Shown: positions 39,702-46,689 of the stretch, one piece after another
Layout of the letters: each line of letters begins with the position of its first letter
How positions within the stretch are numbered: the stretch's first letter is position 1
IMG/VR virus record: IMGVR_UViG_3300021401_000010
Coordinates: 1-47,755 of that record
Strand: one strand, 5' to 3'
DNA length: 47,755 bases
Origin: a virus
Translations under genes and position numbers: made by a program
The notes under the pieces: generated by a model
Databases searched by the model: none
What the model was told of the DNA's origin: nothing
What the model saw: the letters and a program-made list of their open reading frames with translations, nothing else

Positions 39702-40303
39702 CCCTCCGTGAGGAGATGCGCCTGCTGCGCCGGGCCGTGCTGGCGAAGGCCGTGGCCGAGGCGGGGGGCAACCTGAGCCTGGCGGCGCGGCGGCTGGACG
39801 TGCACCGCAACACGCTGGGGCGGCTGTGCGAGGCCGCGGGCGTGGACTACCCCGCCCACCGCGGTGGCGCCCGCAAGGGAGTGGAGTACAGGAGGGAAAG
39901 AACGCTTATGAACCTGGAAGAACGGGCAACACCGGCAAGGCAACGCCTGCCCCCCACGCGGGCGGGCGCGACGCACAAGTTTACCGTGGGCGGGGTGCGC
40001 GGGTACGTGACGGTGAACGAGTACGAGGACGGCAGGCCGGGCGAGCTGTTCCTGCGGCTGGACAAGGTGGGCAGCGCCACGCGCGGCTGGACGGACGCGT
40101 TCTCGATCGCATTTTCGATGCTATTACAGGGAGGAGCCTCTCTTAAGGGGTTAATAGATAAGTTTCGTGCTACTCGATTTGAACCGGCTGGGGTGACCGG
40201 GAATCCAGAGATCGGAATATGTACGTCAGTACTTGACTATGTGATGAGATGGCTAGAATTAAGATACTTAAAGGAGAAGACTAATGGTGCTCAAAAAGCC
40301 TAA
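39698..40303 (+). CDS. Fis-type HTH fused to a TSCPD domain
   Basis: This is a 201-residue protein from a GTG in GTGA overlap. Residues 4-50 form a Fis/NtrC-type helix-turn-helix: REEMRLLRRAVLAKAVAEAG then GNLSLAARRLDVHRNTLGRL. Residues 85-190 match the TSCPD domain found at the C-terminus of class II ribonucleotide reductases and as stand-alone phage proteins: TVGGVRGYVTVNEYEDGRPG, ELFLRLDKVGSATRGWTDAF and GICTSVLDYVMRWLELRYL. A strong AGGAGGG precedes the internal ATG at 39908, so a shorter TSCPD-only protein may also be made. No reductase gene is visible. Its role may be DNA binding linked to nucleotide metabolism, inferred. Confidence 0.65.
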   Translation: MTLREEMRLLRRAVLAKAVAEAGGNLSLAARRLDVHRNTLGRLCEAAGVDYPAHRGGARKGVEYRRERTLMNLEERATPARQRLPPTRAGATHKFTVGGVRGYVTVNEYEDGRPGELFLRLDKVGSATRGWTDAFSIAFSMLLQGGASLKGLIDKFRATRFEPAGVTGNPEIGICTSVLDYVMRWLELRYLKEKTNGAQKA

Positions 40304-40907
40304 AACACTACTGGCCAGCCAGGAGTCCGTCGAGGAGTGCAAGCGGCGGCTGGACAAGGTGGAGGCCCGGGGCCTGGAGTTCTTGTTCCTCGACCGCAGC
40401 GACGAGGCCACGCGGCTGCTGGGCAACTTCGTCTTTGACCATGCGCCGGTGCCGCCGTCAGCGCAGGACAACAGCTTTAGCAACTGGCTGCTGGTCTCGG
40501 CGCTGTGCGTGACGGTGATGGCGGGCGGGCTGCTGTTCAGGAGCCTAGAGACGAGCCTGGCCGACCTGGGCAAGCGAGTGGCCGCGCAGGAGGCGCGTGC
40601 GTTCGCGCCGACCGCCCCCGCGGTGGCGATGGACACAGCCATACCGAACATAGCTCATATCCCGGACATCTTCCTCGACCTGGATCAGCGCTGCTGGCTT
40701 CAAATTACGGACGGCGGCGGCAAAGTGCTAATGGCGGACTTCGTGCCCGCTGGCCGCCGCGAGGCCGCGCCGGGGGCAAAGCTGCCAATTACCGTCCGCG
40801 ACGGCTGCCCGGGCCACGTGGCCTTCACGGTGGACGGCAGGGCGGTGGATCCGCCCCGCGAGCCGGGGCACGCGGAGAATAAGGTGGAAGTGGTGGTGCT
40901 GCCGTGA
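40284..40907 (+). CDS. Single-pass membrane protein with RodZ-C-terminal-like domain (DUF4115)
   Basis: This is a 207-residue protein. Residues 1-60 are cytoplasmic and helical (ESVEECKRRLDKVEARGLEF). Residues about 67-85 are a membrane segment (NWLLVSALCVTVMAGGLLFR). A periplasmic linker (SLETSLADLGKRVAAQEARA) and a beta domain with CWLQITDGGGKVLMADFVPA, REAAPGAKLPITVRDGCPGH and VAFTVDGRAVDPP follow. That domain matches the C-terminal domain of the bacterial cell-shape protein RodZ. The gene overlaps the previous one by 20 bases and has an AAGGAG site. It may act on host envelope assembly, which is inferred. Confidence 0.6.
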   Translation: MVLKKPKTLLASQESVEECKRRLDKVEARGLEFLFLDRSDEATRLLGNFVFDHAPVPPSAQDNSFSNWLLVSALCVTVMAGGLLFRSLETSLADLGKRVAAQEARAFAPTAPAVAMDTAIPNIAHIPDIFLDLDQRCWLQITDGGGKVLMADFVPAGRREAAPGAKLPITVRDGCPGHVAFTVDGRAVDPPREPGHAENKVEVVVLP

Positions 40908-41203
40908 AGAGTGCCCTACTGATGGCAATACTGCAGCTGGCAGCCAACGGCGCCGACACCTACGCCACGGACCGCAACATGCACCGGCAGCATTTCGTGG
41001 AGTTTGATCCGGCGGCGAGGCCATTTGTGCACGACCGCGCTACTTTAATCTCGGCGAATGCGTTGCAGGCCGCAGGTACGATCTTGCTGGAACGAAGGTT
41101 AAGGCGGCAAGGTAAGGTTCGATGGGCGCGGGCACTGGAGTTGGCGGCAATCGGCGGCCACACCTATGGGGCGACCATTAGCCGCGGGGAGGTGAGGCAG
41201 TGA
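40904..41203 (+). CDS. Hypothetical protein with hydrophobic helices
   Basis: This is a 99-residue protein from a GTG in GTGA overlap: MKSALLMAILQLAANGADTY, ATDRNMHRQHFVEFDPAARP. It has an N-terminal hydrophobic helix (signal-like) and a later SANALQAAGTILLERRLRRQ and RWARALELAAIGGHTYGATI. The arrangement resembles small phage membrane-associated proteins. No family named. It ends in GTGA with the next small gene. Confidence 0.5.
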   Translation: MKSALLMAILQLAANGADTYATDRNMHRQHFVEFDPAARPFVHDRATLISANALQAAGTILLERRLRRQGKVRWARALELAAIGGHTYGATISRGEVRQ

Positions 41204-41328
41204 TCGGTCTTATTCTTTGTATCTTGTTGGCTTTAGTAGAGCTGTTTTGGGGATACGAACTCAGCGCTTTATTTTGTCTTCTTTGCGGCTTGATTTGTGC
41301 TGCAAACGAGAAAAGAGGTTGGAGGTGA
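41200..41328 (+). CDS. Very small two-segment membrane protein
   Basis: This is a 42-residue protein from a GTG in GTGA overlap: MIGLILCILLALVELFWGYE, LSALFCLLCGLICAANEKRG, WR. Two hydrophobic segments joined by a short turn, followed by a basic tail. Both ends are coupled to neighbours, which supports it despite its size. Could be a holin, antiholin or other small membrane factor. Confidence 0.45.
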   Translation: MIGLILCILLALVELFWGYELSALFCLLCGLICAANEKRGWR

Positions 41329-41471
41329 GCCCCAACTGGCGCCACGGAATCCAGGGTGGCCTTATGGGAACTATGCTTTGTTTATGCGGCCTATATGCAA
41401 CCACCTGGCGATTTTGGGTGATTTTCCTGACGGCCATGGCAATCCAGATTTGGGAGAAGGAAGCAAAATAA
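41325..41471 (+). CDS. Very small membrane protein
   Basis: This is a 48-residue protein from a GTG in GTGA overlap with a GGAGG site upstream: MSPNWRHGIQGGLMGTMLCL, CGLYATTWRFWVIFLTAMAI, QIWEKEAK. Two hydrophobic segments are seen. The stop lies inside the next promoter-like sequence. Function unknown; with the previous gene it forms a pair of tiny membrane proteins. Confidence 0.45.
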   Translation: MSPNWRHGIQGGLMGTMLCLCGLYATTWRFWVIFLTAMAIQIWEKEAK

Positions 41472-41508
41472 ATTTTTGTTTACAACACCATCTCAATAGT
41501 ATTAGGAT
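41468..41508 (+). promoter_or_regulatory. Rightward promoter, diverged copy of the conserved family
   Basis: AATAAATTTTTGTTTACAACA resembles the other copies. TTTACA (41479-41484) is followed by 18 bases and a weak -10, TAGGAT (41503-41508). The ATG at 41516 is 31 bases after the ACA, exactly as in the copy at 36017. The stop of the preceding gene (41469-41471) is inside it. The -10 is poor, and an AGGA near 41504 could instead be a ribosome binding site. Confidence 0.4.
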
Positions 41509-41515
41509 TAAATCT

Positions 41516-41767
41516 ATGAACCTGAAAGAACGCCTGAAGAGAGTGAACCCAAGCTATCCTCCCGTCATCTTCATCTGTAAGCTCGAGGACGTGTTAAAAG
41601 AGCAGCTTGGCGACGAGTATGACCCAGCAAAGGTCGCGAGGGCCATGGGATTGACGCCGATCACCATGGCCGCAATTTTGCGAGGCTGCACGGTGAAGCT
41701 TGAGAACGCGTTAAGACTCGCTGAGATGGTGAAGGTGCCGGTGGCGGAGTTGTGGAGACTGAAGTGA
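41516..41767 (+). CDS. Cro/C1-like HTH regulator
   Basis: This is an 83-residue protein: MNLKERLKRVNPSYPPVIFI, CKLEDVLKEQLGDEYDPAKV. Residues 38-80 form a helix-turn-helix of the XRE type: ARAMGLTPITMAAILRGCTV then LENALRLAEMVKVPVAELW. It lies directly after a promoter-like copy and before the helicase gene. It probably binds DNA as a repressor or activator and could act on the repeated promoter family or the CGAAACT sites. The start is the ATG at the predicted transcription start. Confidence 0.7.
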   Translation: MNLKERLKRVNPSYPPVIFICKLEDVLKEQLGDEYDPAKVARAMGLTPITMAAILRGCTVKLENALRLAEMVKVPVAELWRLK

Positions 41768-43266
41768 TTGACCTCTCCAAAGCCACGATACCACCATTCC
41801 CGCACCAAGTGCTGGATGCTGAGCGAATGTTTCAGCAGCCGTTTCTGCTGAACTTCTCAGAGATGGGAAGTGGGAAATCGGCCTCTGTTGTGCATGCCGC
41901 CTGCGCCCTGTACGAGGCTGGGCTGATCAGGACGGTGATCGTGGCGGCACCGGCGCAGTGCACCTCAGTCTGGCACAGCAAAGAGCTTGGGGAGATCCAG
42001 AAGCACGCCTGGCAGTTGTCGCTGGTGCACCGATACCATGGTGGGTCGAAGCGAATTCGGCTTGACTCGGGACTTTTGAATTGGATTGTGGTTTCTTACG
42101 AATTTCTTCGTCAGTCATCGGCACTTCGAATCTTGATCGAGGCAACCCGCCAAACGAGAGCCATGTTGGTAATGGACGAGAGCATCTTCCTGAAAAGTCC
42201 GAAGGCGGTGCAGACAAAGAGTCTGTTGGAGCTGAGTCACGAGTGCGATCGCAGATACGCGCTGAACGGTACGCCGCATGGGGGCAGACTAGAAGAGACA
42301 TACAGCCAGTTCCGCCTGGTGGACCAAAGGATCCTGGGCTGCGACAGCTTCTACCACTTCCGGGCGAGGTACTGCGTGCTGGGCGGCTTTCAACGACGAC
42401 AGGTGGTGAAGTATAAGAACGAGACTGACTACTTTCGCAGAACGAAACCATACGTGATAAGACGGCTGAAGTCCGAGCTGCTGGACTTGCCGCCGAAGCT
42501 GTACACGCACCTGACAGTGCCGCTTTCGTCGGAATCGTGGCTGCGGTACAAGCAGATGCGAGACGACCTGGCAGCTTGGCTTCATTCTGGGTTAAGCGCC
42601 ACGAGCCACGCGCCGGTGCGGATAATAAGATTATCACAGCTGACTTCAGGTTTCTTGGGGGGTCTTAAAGAAGTGGACCCTGAGGAGTTTCAGTTGTATG
42701 GGATGGAGATGCCGGTTGCCTCAACGTCAGGAGAGGCAAGAACAGAAGTATGCAGCGACGAGAAACTGAGGTGCACGCTTAACTGGCTTTCTGAACGACT
42801 TGAGGCTGATTCGTCGTTCAGATGCCTCATATGGTGCAGGTTCAGGTTGGACGTGGCACGACTTCAAAAAGAAATTATGGCTCGGTTCCCAGTGCCTGTG
42901 TTTACCATTATCGGCGGCCAGGGCTCGATGGAGCGGCACGCCGCAAAGGTTGAGGGGGAGACTGGGTCAGGGGCCGCGATTTTGCTTGGCAATCAACATG
43001 CGGGCGGCTTCGGATTGACGCTGACCAGCTTTAACCAGGTGTTTTACTACTCCTCGGACTACTCGCTGCTGGCTCGGATGCAGTCCGAGGATCGCTGCCA
43101 CCGGCCCTCGGCGAGGGGGCCGCACATCCTCTATACCGATTTGATCGCTACCGGGCCAAATGGCGAGAAGACGGTTGACGGCGTCGTCTTGGAGGCATTG
43201 CAGCGAAAGGAAGACCTGCTGAGCTGGAGCTCGGCGAAGTGGGAGTCAGCAATTTTAGCGGAGTGA
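41764..43266 (+). CDS. SNF2-like superfamily II helicase
   Basis: This is a 500-residue protein from a GTG in GTGA overlap (MIDLSKATIPPFPHQVLDAE); an in-frame GTG at 41752 would add four residues. Motif I is FSEMGSGKSASVV (31-43), motif II the DExx-type LVMDESIFLKSP, motif III ALNGTPHGG, and the C-lobe has AILLGNQHAGGFGLTLTSFN, then QVFYYSSDYSLLARMQSEDR (motifs V-VI). It matches DEAD/SNF2-like helicases common in phage replication modules. It uses ATP to move on or remodel DNA. There is no nuclease or methylase partner here, so replication or recombination is more likely than defence. Confidence 0.85.
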   Translation: MIDLSKATIPPFPHQVLDAERMFQQPFLLNFSEMGSGKSASVVHAACALYEAGLIRTVIVAAPAQCTSVWHSKELGEIQKHAWQLSLVHRYHGGSKRIRLDSGLLNWIVVSYEFLRQSSALRILIEATRQTRAMLVMDESIFLKSPKAVQTKSLLELSHECDRRYALNGTPHGGRLEETYSQFRLVDQRILGCDSFYHFRARYCVLGGFQRRQVVKYKNETDYFRRTKPYVIRRLKSELLDLPPKLYTHLTVPLSSESWLRYKQMRDDLAAWLHSGLSATSHAPVRIIRLSQLTSGFLGGLKEVDPEEFQLYGMEMPVASTSGEARTEVCSDEKLRCTLNWLSERLEADSSFRCLIWCRFRLDVARLQKEIMARFPVPVFTIIGGQGSMERHAAKVEGETGSGAAILLGNQHAGGFGLTLTSFNQVFYYSSDYSLLARMQSEDRCHRPSARGPHILYTDLIATGPNGEKTVDGVVLEALQRKEDLLSWSSAKWESAILAE

Positions 43267-43270
43267 ACTT

Positions 43271-43468
43271 ATGAAGCTTGGTCAAGAAACTGGCGGAGAT
43301 AATAATAGCCGAGTGAATGAGGCTCGTGCCATCGTCGGGATGCTTGAGGACCGGATGGAGCAGCTGAACCCAACCGAGGCGAGCTTCGTGGAGCGGATGG
43401 CCGAGGCCGACTTTGTGAGCAGGAAACAAATCTTCTGGCTCAGAGATATTAAAGAGAAATACTTATGA
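43271..43468 (+). CDS. Small hypothetical helical protein
   Basis: This is a 65-residue protein: MKLGQETGGDNNSRVNEARA, IVGMLEDRMEQLNPTEASFV. It ends FVSRKQIFWLRDIKEKYL, a segment of the form LSxKQxxWLxxI that is common near the end of phage recombination and replication proteins. A GGAGTGAACTT site precedes the ATG. No family recognised. Confidence 0.5.
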   Translation: MKLGQETGGDNNSRVNEARAIVGMLEDRMEQLNPTEASFVERMAEADFVSRKQIFWLRDIKEKYL

Positions 43469-43755
43469 ATGGCCCATATTCAATCGGAGCAGACAAGTGG
43501 AATGGCCTCTCTAAGCTAATCGAGGAGTGTGGAGAGGTAATCCAGGTTGCCGGCAAGATCATTGGCGCAAGCGGGGCCGAGGAGCACTGGGACGGCTCGA
43601 ACCTGCCACAGCGTCTGCTTGAGGAGCTCGGCGACTTGCAGGCGGCGATTTTCTTCATTACAGCGCACTACGACCATACCCTAGCCTGCGCGAAAGTAAG
43701 GGTTCGGGCCATTGAAAAGTTTACAAAGTTCGAAGAGTGGAATGAGGATAAATGA
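43465..43755 (+). CDS. MazG-like nucleotide pyrophosphohydrolase
   Basis: This is a 96-residue protein with the metal-binding signature of MazG-like/all-alpha NTP pyrophosphatases: Glu20, Glu21 and Glu24 in LSKLIEECGEVIQVAGKIIG, and Glu53/Glu54 with Asp57 in QRLLEELGDLQAAIFFI. Length and order fit phage MazG-like proteins. It hydrolyses nucleoside triphosphates and may shape the nucleotide pool or alarmone level. It starts in ATGA overlap with the previous gene and ends in ATGA overlap with the next. Confidence 0.8.
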   Translation: MNGPYSIGADKWNGLSKLIEECGEVIQVAGKIIGASGAEEHWDGSNLPQRLLEELGDLQAAIFFITAHYDHTLACAKVRVRAIEKFTKFEEWNEDK

Positions 43756-44237
43756 GCCCCGTCACGAAAGAACAAAAAAAGCAGTTCTCTAAGTTCGCCC
43801 AAGAGCCTCTGTACCAGGAAAAAGTGGAGGCCATCAAGGCACTTCTCACCGAGTTGAATAAGGTCCAGCTGGCTGAGACCCTTGTCCAGTTCAAGGAGGA
43901 GAAGGATGCCCTTGAGGAACAGACCTACGACCTGAACGTGAAGCTCGAGGCGGTCATGCAGCTCCTCAACGATCTGCTGGAGGACGAGGGAATCACGTCT
44001 TTCAACCTTAAGGATGGCCGCTGTGTTTACCAGCAGTCGGACGTTTACGTGAAGGTGGAGAACCGCGAGGACTTCCACACCTGGTTAAGAACTCAGGAAG
44101 ACGGAGAAAGCTTTTTCAGCGTTAATTACCAGACCTGTGCCGCCCTCACAAAGTCAAGGATCGAACAAGGGGAGACGATTCCCCCAGGGTTAAACGTGTT
44201 TATCAAACAGCTTGTCAAGACAAGAAAAGGAAATTAA
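43752..44237 (+). CDS. Hypothetical coiled-coil replication-region protein
   Basis: This is a 161-residue protein. Residues 1-75 are a coiled coil (KVEAIKALLTELNKVQLAET, then LVQFKEEKDALEEQTYDLNV). The remainder is a small alpha-beta domain (LEDEGITSFNLKDGRCVYQQ, then DVYVKVENREDFHTWLRTQE, ending IPPGLNVFIKQLVKTRKGN). Proteins with this layout occur beside ssDNA-binding or recombination genes in phages, from memory. No motif points to a reaction. Confidence 0.55.
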   Translation: MSPVTKEQKKQFSKFAQEPLYQEKVEAIKALLTELNKVQLAETLVQFKEEKDALEEQTYDLNVKLEAVMQLLNDLLEDEGITSFNLKDGRCVYQQSDVYVKVENREDFHTWLRTQEDGESFFSVNYQTCAALTKSRIEQGETIPPGLNVFIKQLVKTRKGN

Positions 44238-44263
44238 CCGCCGCTTAGTGTTAAGGAGAAAAT

Positions 44264-45031
44264 ATGCCAAAGAAAGAAGATGGTCTCGTTGTCGCGCCGC
44301 CCACAGGCCTTACCAAGAAAGAACAACTGCCCGACTACATCCCAGTCGGCGATCAAAGCGGCATGGAGGACGTTTCTCAACAGGACGTTGCCATGCCACG
44401 CGTCGGGCTCTGTCAGTCGGGAACGCCAGAGCGCAAGAAGAACGACCCCAAGTACATCGAGGGCCTGGACGAGGGGATCTTTTTCAATACCACCACCAAA
44501 GAAATTTATGGGGACCGCATCCGGGTGATCCCAATTCGGTTCTTTAAGACCCGTTTGAAGTTTTTTCCGCTTGACGACGGCGGGGGCATCGACTGTCAGA
44601 GCCTGAATGGCATTGACGGCGGCCACTACTCTGCCACCTGCGCGCAGTGCCCGCACAGCAAGTTTACGGACGGTGAGCATCCAAGCTGCTTCGAGATCCA
44701 CAACCGCGTCTGCCTGATCCTGCCGTCGGGGGATGTTGCCGCAGTCAGCATGAAGTCGACGGCAATCCCAGTGTCCAAGCAGTGGTCCGCCATCGCGAAG
44801 ATGCGGAACGCGCCTCTCTTCAGCGCGATCTACGAGTTGAAGTCGACGCCGGCCGTGCGCGGCGGCAACAACTTCTACACCTACACGCAGCGCATGGTGC
44901 AGAACTGCTCGGCGGACGACTTCAAATACGCCCGGCAGCTGTATGAGTCGATCAGCAGCAAGACGATCATTGTAGACCAGGAGTCGCCGGTGGTTGAGGC
45001 CGATACTTCCTTCGACGCGCCAGCGATGTGA
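44264..45031 (+). CDS. Probable ssDNA-binding or recombination-associated protein
   Basis: This is a 255-residue protein. The pattern QQDVAMPRVGLCQSGTPE, then DRIRVIPIRFFKTRLKFFPL, then CAQCPHSKFTDGEHPSCFE and LILPSGDVAAVSMKSTAIPV is that of a large phage family usually placed next to helicases and MazG-like genes. CxxC plus a later Cys suggests a zinc site. The C-terminal tail is acidic (QESPVVEADTSFDAPAM), as in ssDNA-binding proteins. The function is inferred from pattern, tail and neighbours. A good AAGGAGAAAAT site precedes the ATG. Confidence 0.5.
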   Translation: MPKKEDGLVVAPPTGLTKKEQLPDYIPVGDQSGMEDVSQQDVAMPRVGLCQSGTPERKKNDPKYIEGLDEGIFFNTTTKEIYGDRIRVIPIRFFKTRLKFFPLDDGGGIDCQSLNGIDGGHYSATCAQCPHSKFTDGEHPSCFEIHNRVCLILPSGDVAAVSMKSTAIPVSKQWSAIAKMRNAPLFSAIYELKSTPAVRGGNNFYTYTQRMVQNCSADDFKYARQLYESISSKTIIVDQESPVVEADTSFDAPAM

Positions 45032-45222
45032 AAGTTCTCGGCGAGCTCGAGGTTCGGTGCGCAAGCCACGCAACCACCTTCATTGAGGGTTGCGCGGCTT
45101 GCCTTTTTCTTAATCAACTCGAGGGTAATCTTCTGAGACTCAAGGAACAAAGATTGAAGCTGGTTGCCGAACTTGAGAAAAGACTACTGGACAAGTCAGT
45201 GATTGCGCAGAGGATAAAATGA
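45028..45222 (+). CDS. Small Cys/His protein with coiled coil
   Basis: This is a 64-residue protein from a GTG in GTGA overlap: MKVLGELEVRCASHATTFIE, GCAACLFLNQLEGNLLRLKE. C-x2-H and CAAC make a possible zinc site. The second half is a helix (QRLKLVAELEKRLLDKSVIA). It ends in ATGA with the phosphatase gene. Function unknown. Confidence 0.5.
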   Translation: MKVLGELEVRCASHATTFIEGCAACLFLNQLEGNLLRLKEQRLKLVAELEKRLLDKSVIAQRIK

Positions 45223-45644
45223 TCCAACAAGTTGAAGGGAACGTTTATCGGGGTCCGCGACCTCAGCCGCCTTATATCGGAATACGCGAGCTGTTCGCGC
45301 GCGTGATCAGCCTGGAGGGTCTGGCAGAGGACATCAAGGAGCAGCGCGAGTTGAGCCCTGTATGGGTGCTTTCCGAGCCCATCACGTTCTCGCAGATCTA
45401 CTTTACTGGCATCTCGCAGGCGAAGCTGGACTTGATCATAAAGAAGATCGAGACGGCAGCCACGTGGGGCAAGGTGCTGGTGCACTGCGAGCACGGCGAG
45501 GACCGCACGGGGCTGGCCATCGCCGCGTGGCGGGTGCGCGCTTGCAAGTGGACCAAGGAGGCCGCCATGGCCGAGGCGCTGGACCATGGCTACCGGCGGT
45601 GGCTGAACTTCGGGCTGAATAAGACCTGGGCGGCGTTCCAGTGA
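45219..45644 (+). CDS. CX5R protein phosphatase (dual-specificity type)
   Basis: This is a 141-residue protein. The phosphatase loop is HCEHGEDRTG (residues 89-98) with Cys90 and Arg96, preceded by GKVLVHC and followed by LAIAAWRVRACKWTKEAAMA. This is the cysteine-dependent dual-specificity phosphatase pattern. The N-terminus (MIQQVEGNVYRGPRPQPPYI) matches the entry VYRSxxP motif of small phosphatases. It removes phosphate from proteins, RNA 5' ends or small molecules; the substrate cannot be told. Host-phage signalling or nucleic acid end processing are options. Confidence 0.75.
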   Translation: MIQQVEGNVYRGPRPQPPYIGIRELFARVISLEGLAEDIKEQRELSPVWVLSEPITFSQIYFTGISQAKLDLIIKKIETAATWGKVLVHCEHGEDRTGLAIAAWRVRACKWTKEAAMAEALDHGYRRWLNFGLNKTWAAFQ

Positions 45645-45940
45645 ACCGGCGTGCTTTTCTATCTAGTCTCATCGGCGGTGTGGCTGCCTCCGCCGCGGTG
45701 CGCACGTTCCCGTTCCGTGTGTACAGCTTCGCCAGCGAGATCGTGGTAGTCAACACTCCAGGCATGGCTTTTTTTGCTGCCGAATTGGAGAAATTGGCCT
45801 GGCAACCGCACATACCTCTATCAGCCCTGACGTGGACGCGAGATATACTGGACGTTGAAAATAAGATTATCGGCAAGGCGCAAATTAAGCGCTGGCCCGA
45901 CGGCGGCGCCATGGCCTCCATCTTCGGGGTGGAAGAATGA
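45641..45940 (+). CDS. Small protein with Tat-like leader
   Basis: This is a 99-residue protein from a GTG in GTGA overlap: MNRRAFLSSLIGGVAASAAV, RTFPFRVYSFASEIVVVNTP. The NRRAFL motif and a following hydrophobic stretch are a twin-arginine-type leader, although the Ala and Gly region is short and lacks a clear AxA cleavage site. The remainder (GMAFFAAELEKLAWQPHIPL) is a small domain. Similar short Tat-like proteins occur in other phages, from memory. Export of a folded factor is possible. Confidence 0.5.
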   Translation: MNRRAFLSSLIGGVAASAAVRTFPFRVYSFASEIVVVNTPGMAFFAAELEKLAWQPHIPLSALTWTRDILDVENKIIGKAQIKRWPDGGAMASIFGVEE

Positions 45941-46215
45941 GGTGCGAGGTTGTAATAAAGACTCGGAAACTCGTCACCGCGGAGGGCACTCCCCGAGAGG
46001 TTCACCTGAAGTGCGGCCGCCCAGCCCGCGAGTTCGTGATCACCCGGCGGAATGGCCTTACACAAGCACGAGCAATTATGTGCCTGTGCCACGCTTCACG
46101 GCTCGGGGACAAGTGGCTGGTGTTCACGGCGTCTTACTGGGAGGTCCGTTCCGCCGTTAACCAGATAGTTACCGAGGAACATGACCAGTGGTCACTTTCG
46201 GCCCCCCGAAAATAA
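45937..46215 (+). CDS. Small Cys-containing protein
   Basis: This is a 92-residue protein in ATGA overlap: MRCEVVIKTRKLVTAEGTPR, EVHLKCGRPAREFVITRRNG. Cys residues at 3, 26 and in IMCLCHAS form a possible metal site. The stop codon is inside the promoter-like sequence at 46208-46234. No family recognised. Confidence 0.5.
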   Translation: MRCEVVIKTRKLVTAEGTPREVHLKCGRPAREFVITRRNGLTQARAIMCLCHASRLGDKWLVFTASYWEVRSAVNQIVTEEHDQWSLSAPRK

Positions 46216-46257
46216 ATAAATATTTTTGTGTACATGGATCAGGTCTTGCAGTATACT
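46208..46257 (+). promoter_or_regulatory. Rightward promoter, copy 3 of the conserved family
   Basis: The 27 bases 46208-46234 are identical to 36017-36043. TGTACA (46229-46234) is followed by 17 bases and TATACT (46252-46257). Transcription would start near 46264, leaving a 50-base leader with a GGAGACAAG site before the ATG at 46315. It overlaps the stop codon of the preceding gene (46213-46215). Confidence 0.6.
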
Positions 46258-46314
46258 TATTTCAGCACGAAACATACGGCGTTCCAGAGACGCCGAGATT
46301 GAAAAGGAGACAAG

Positions 46315-46689
46315 ATGAAAACTCAACAGTTTATGTTCGACGTGCTGGACGACGAAAAAGAAGCTCTCAGCGACATAGCCATGATGGAAGAAACCGTCCA
46401 CTGCAACCGCTGCGGCAAAGAACAATCCTTCGCATCCGCCGGCTGTTCTCATGCTTCTTGCGGCGGAATCTTCGTGACCGGGAGCATTCTCACTTTCAAA
46501 GATGTCATCGATGCCCGCATCGAAGCTTATTTTCTGCTGAAGCAGAAAAGAGATGAGCTGGTCGATGAGCCTTGTAATGAAGATTGCCAGCACCAAGAAG
46601 GTTTCACCATCCTGACTCATGCCGCCCGATATATCGAGAAAAATCGAGCAAAGTTAGCAGAGGAGCACTCTTCTTTGAAAGAGTGCTAA
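46315..46689 (+). CDS. Hypothetical zinc-ribbon protein
   Basis: This is a 124-residue protein: MKTQQFMFDVLDDEKEALSD, then HCNRCGKEQSFASAGCSHAS then CGG, a zinc-ribbon-like Cys array, and a helical C-terminus (KDVIDARIEAYFLLKQKRDE, then ARYIEKNRAKLAEEHSSLKE). It is the first gene after promoter copy 3, with a good AAGGAGACAAG site. Unknown function, perhaps an early host-control protein. Confidence 0.5.
   Translation: MKTQQFMFDVLDDEKEALSDIAMMEETVHCNRCGKEQSFASAGCSHASCGGIFVTGSILTFKDVIDARIEAYFLLKQKRDELVDEPCNEDCQHQEGFTILTHAARYIEKNRAKLAEEHSSLKEC

Noticed and set aside
41764-43266. SNF2-like helicase as part of a defence system
   Set aside because: No nuclease, methylase or other defence partner is next to it; neighbours are replication and nucleotide genes.
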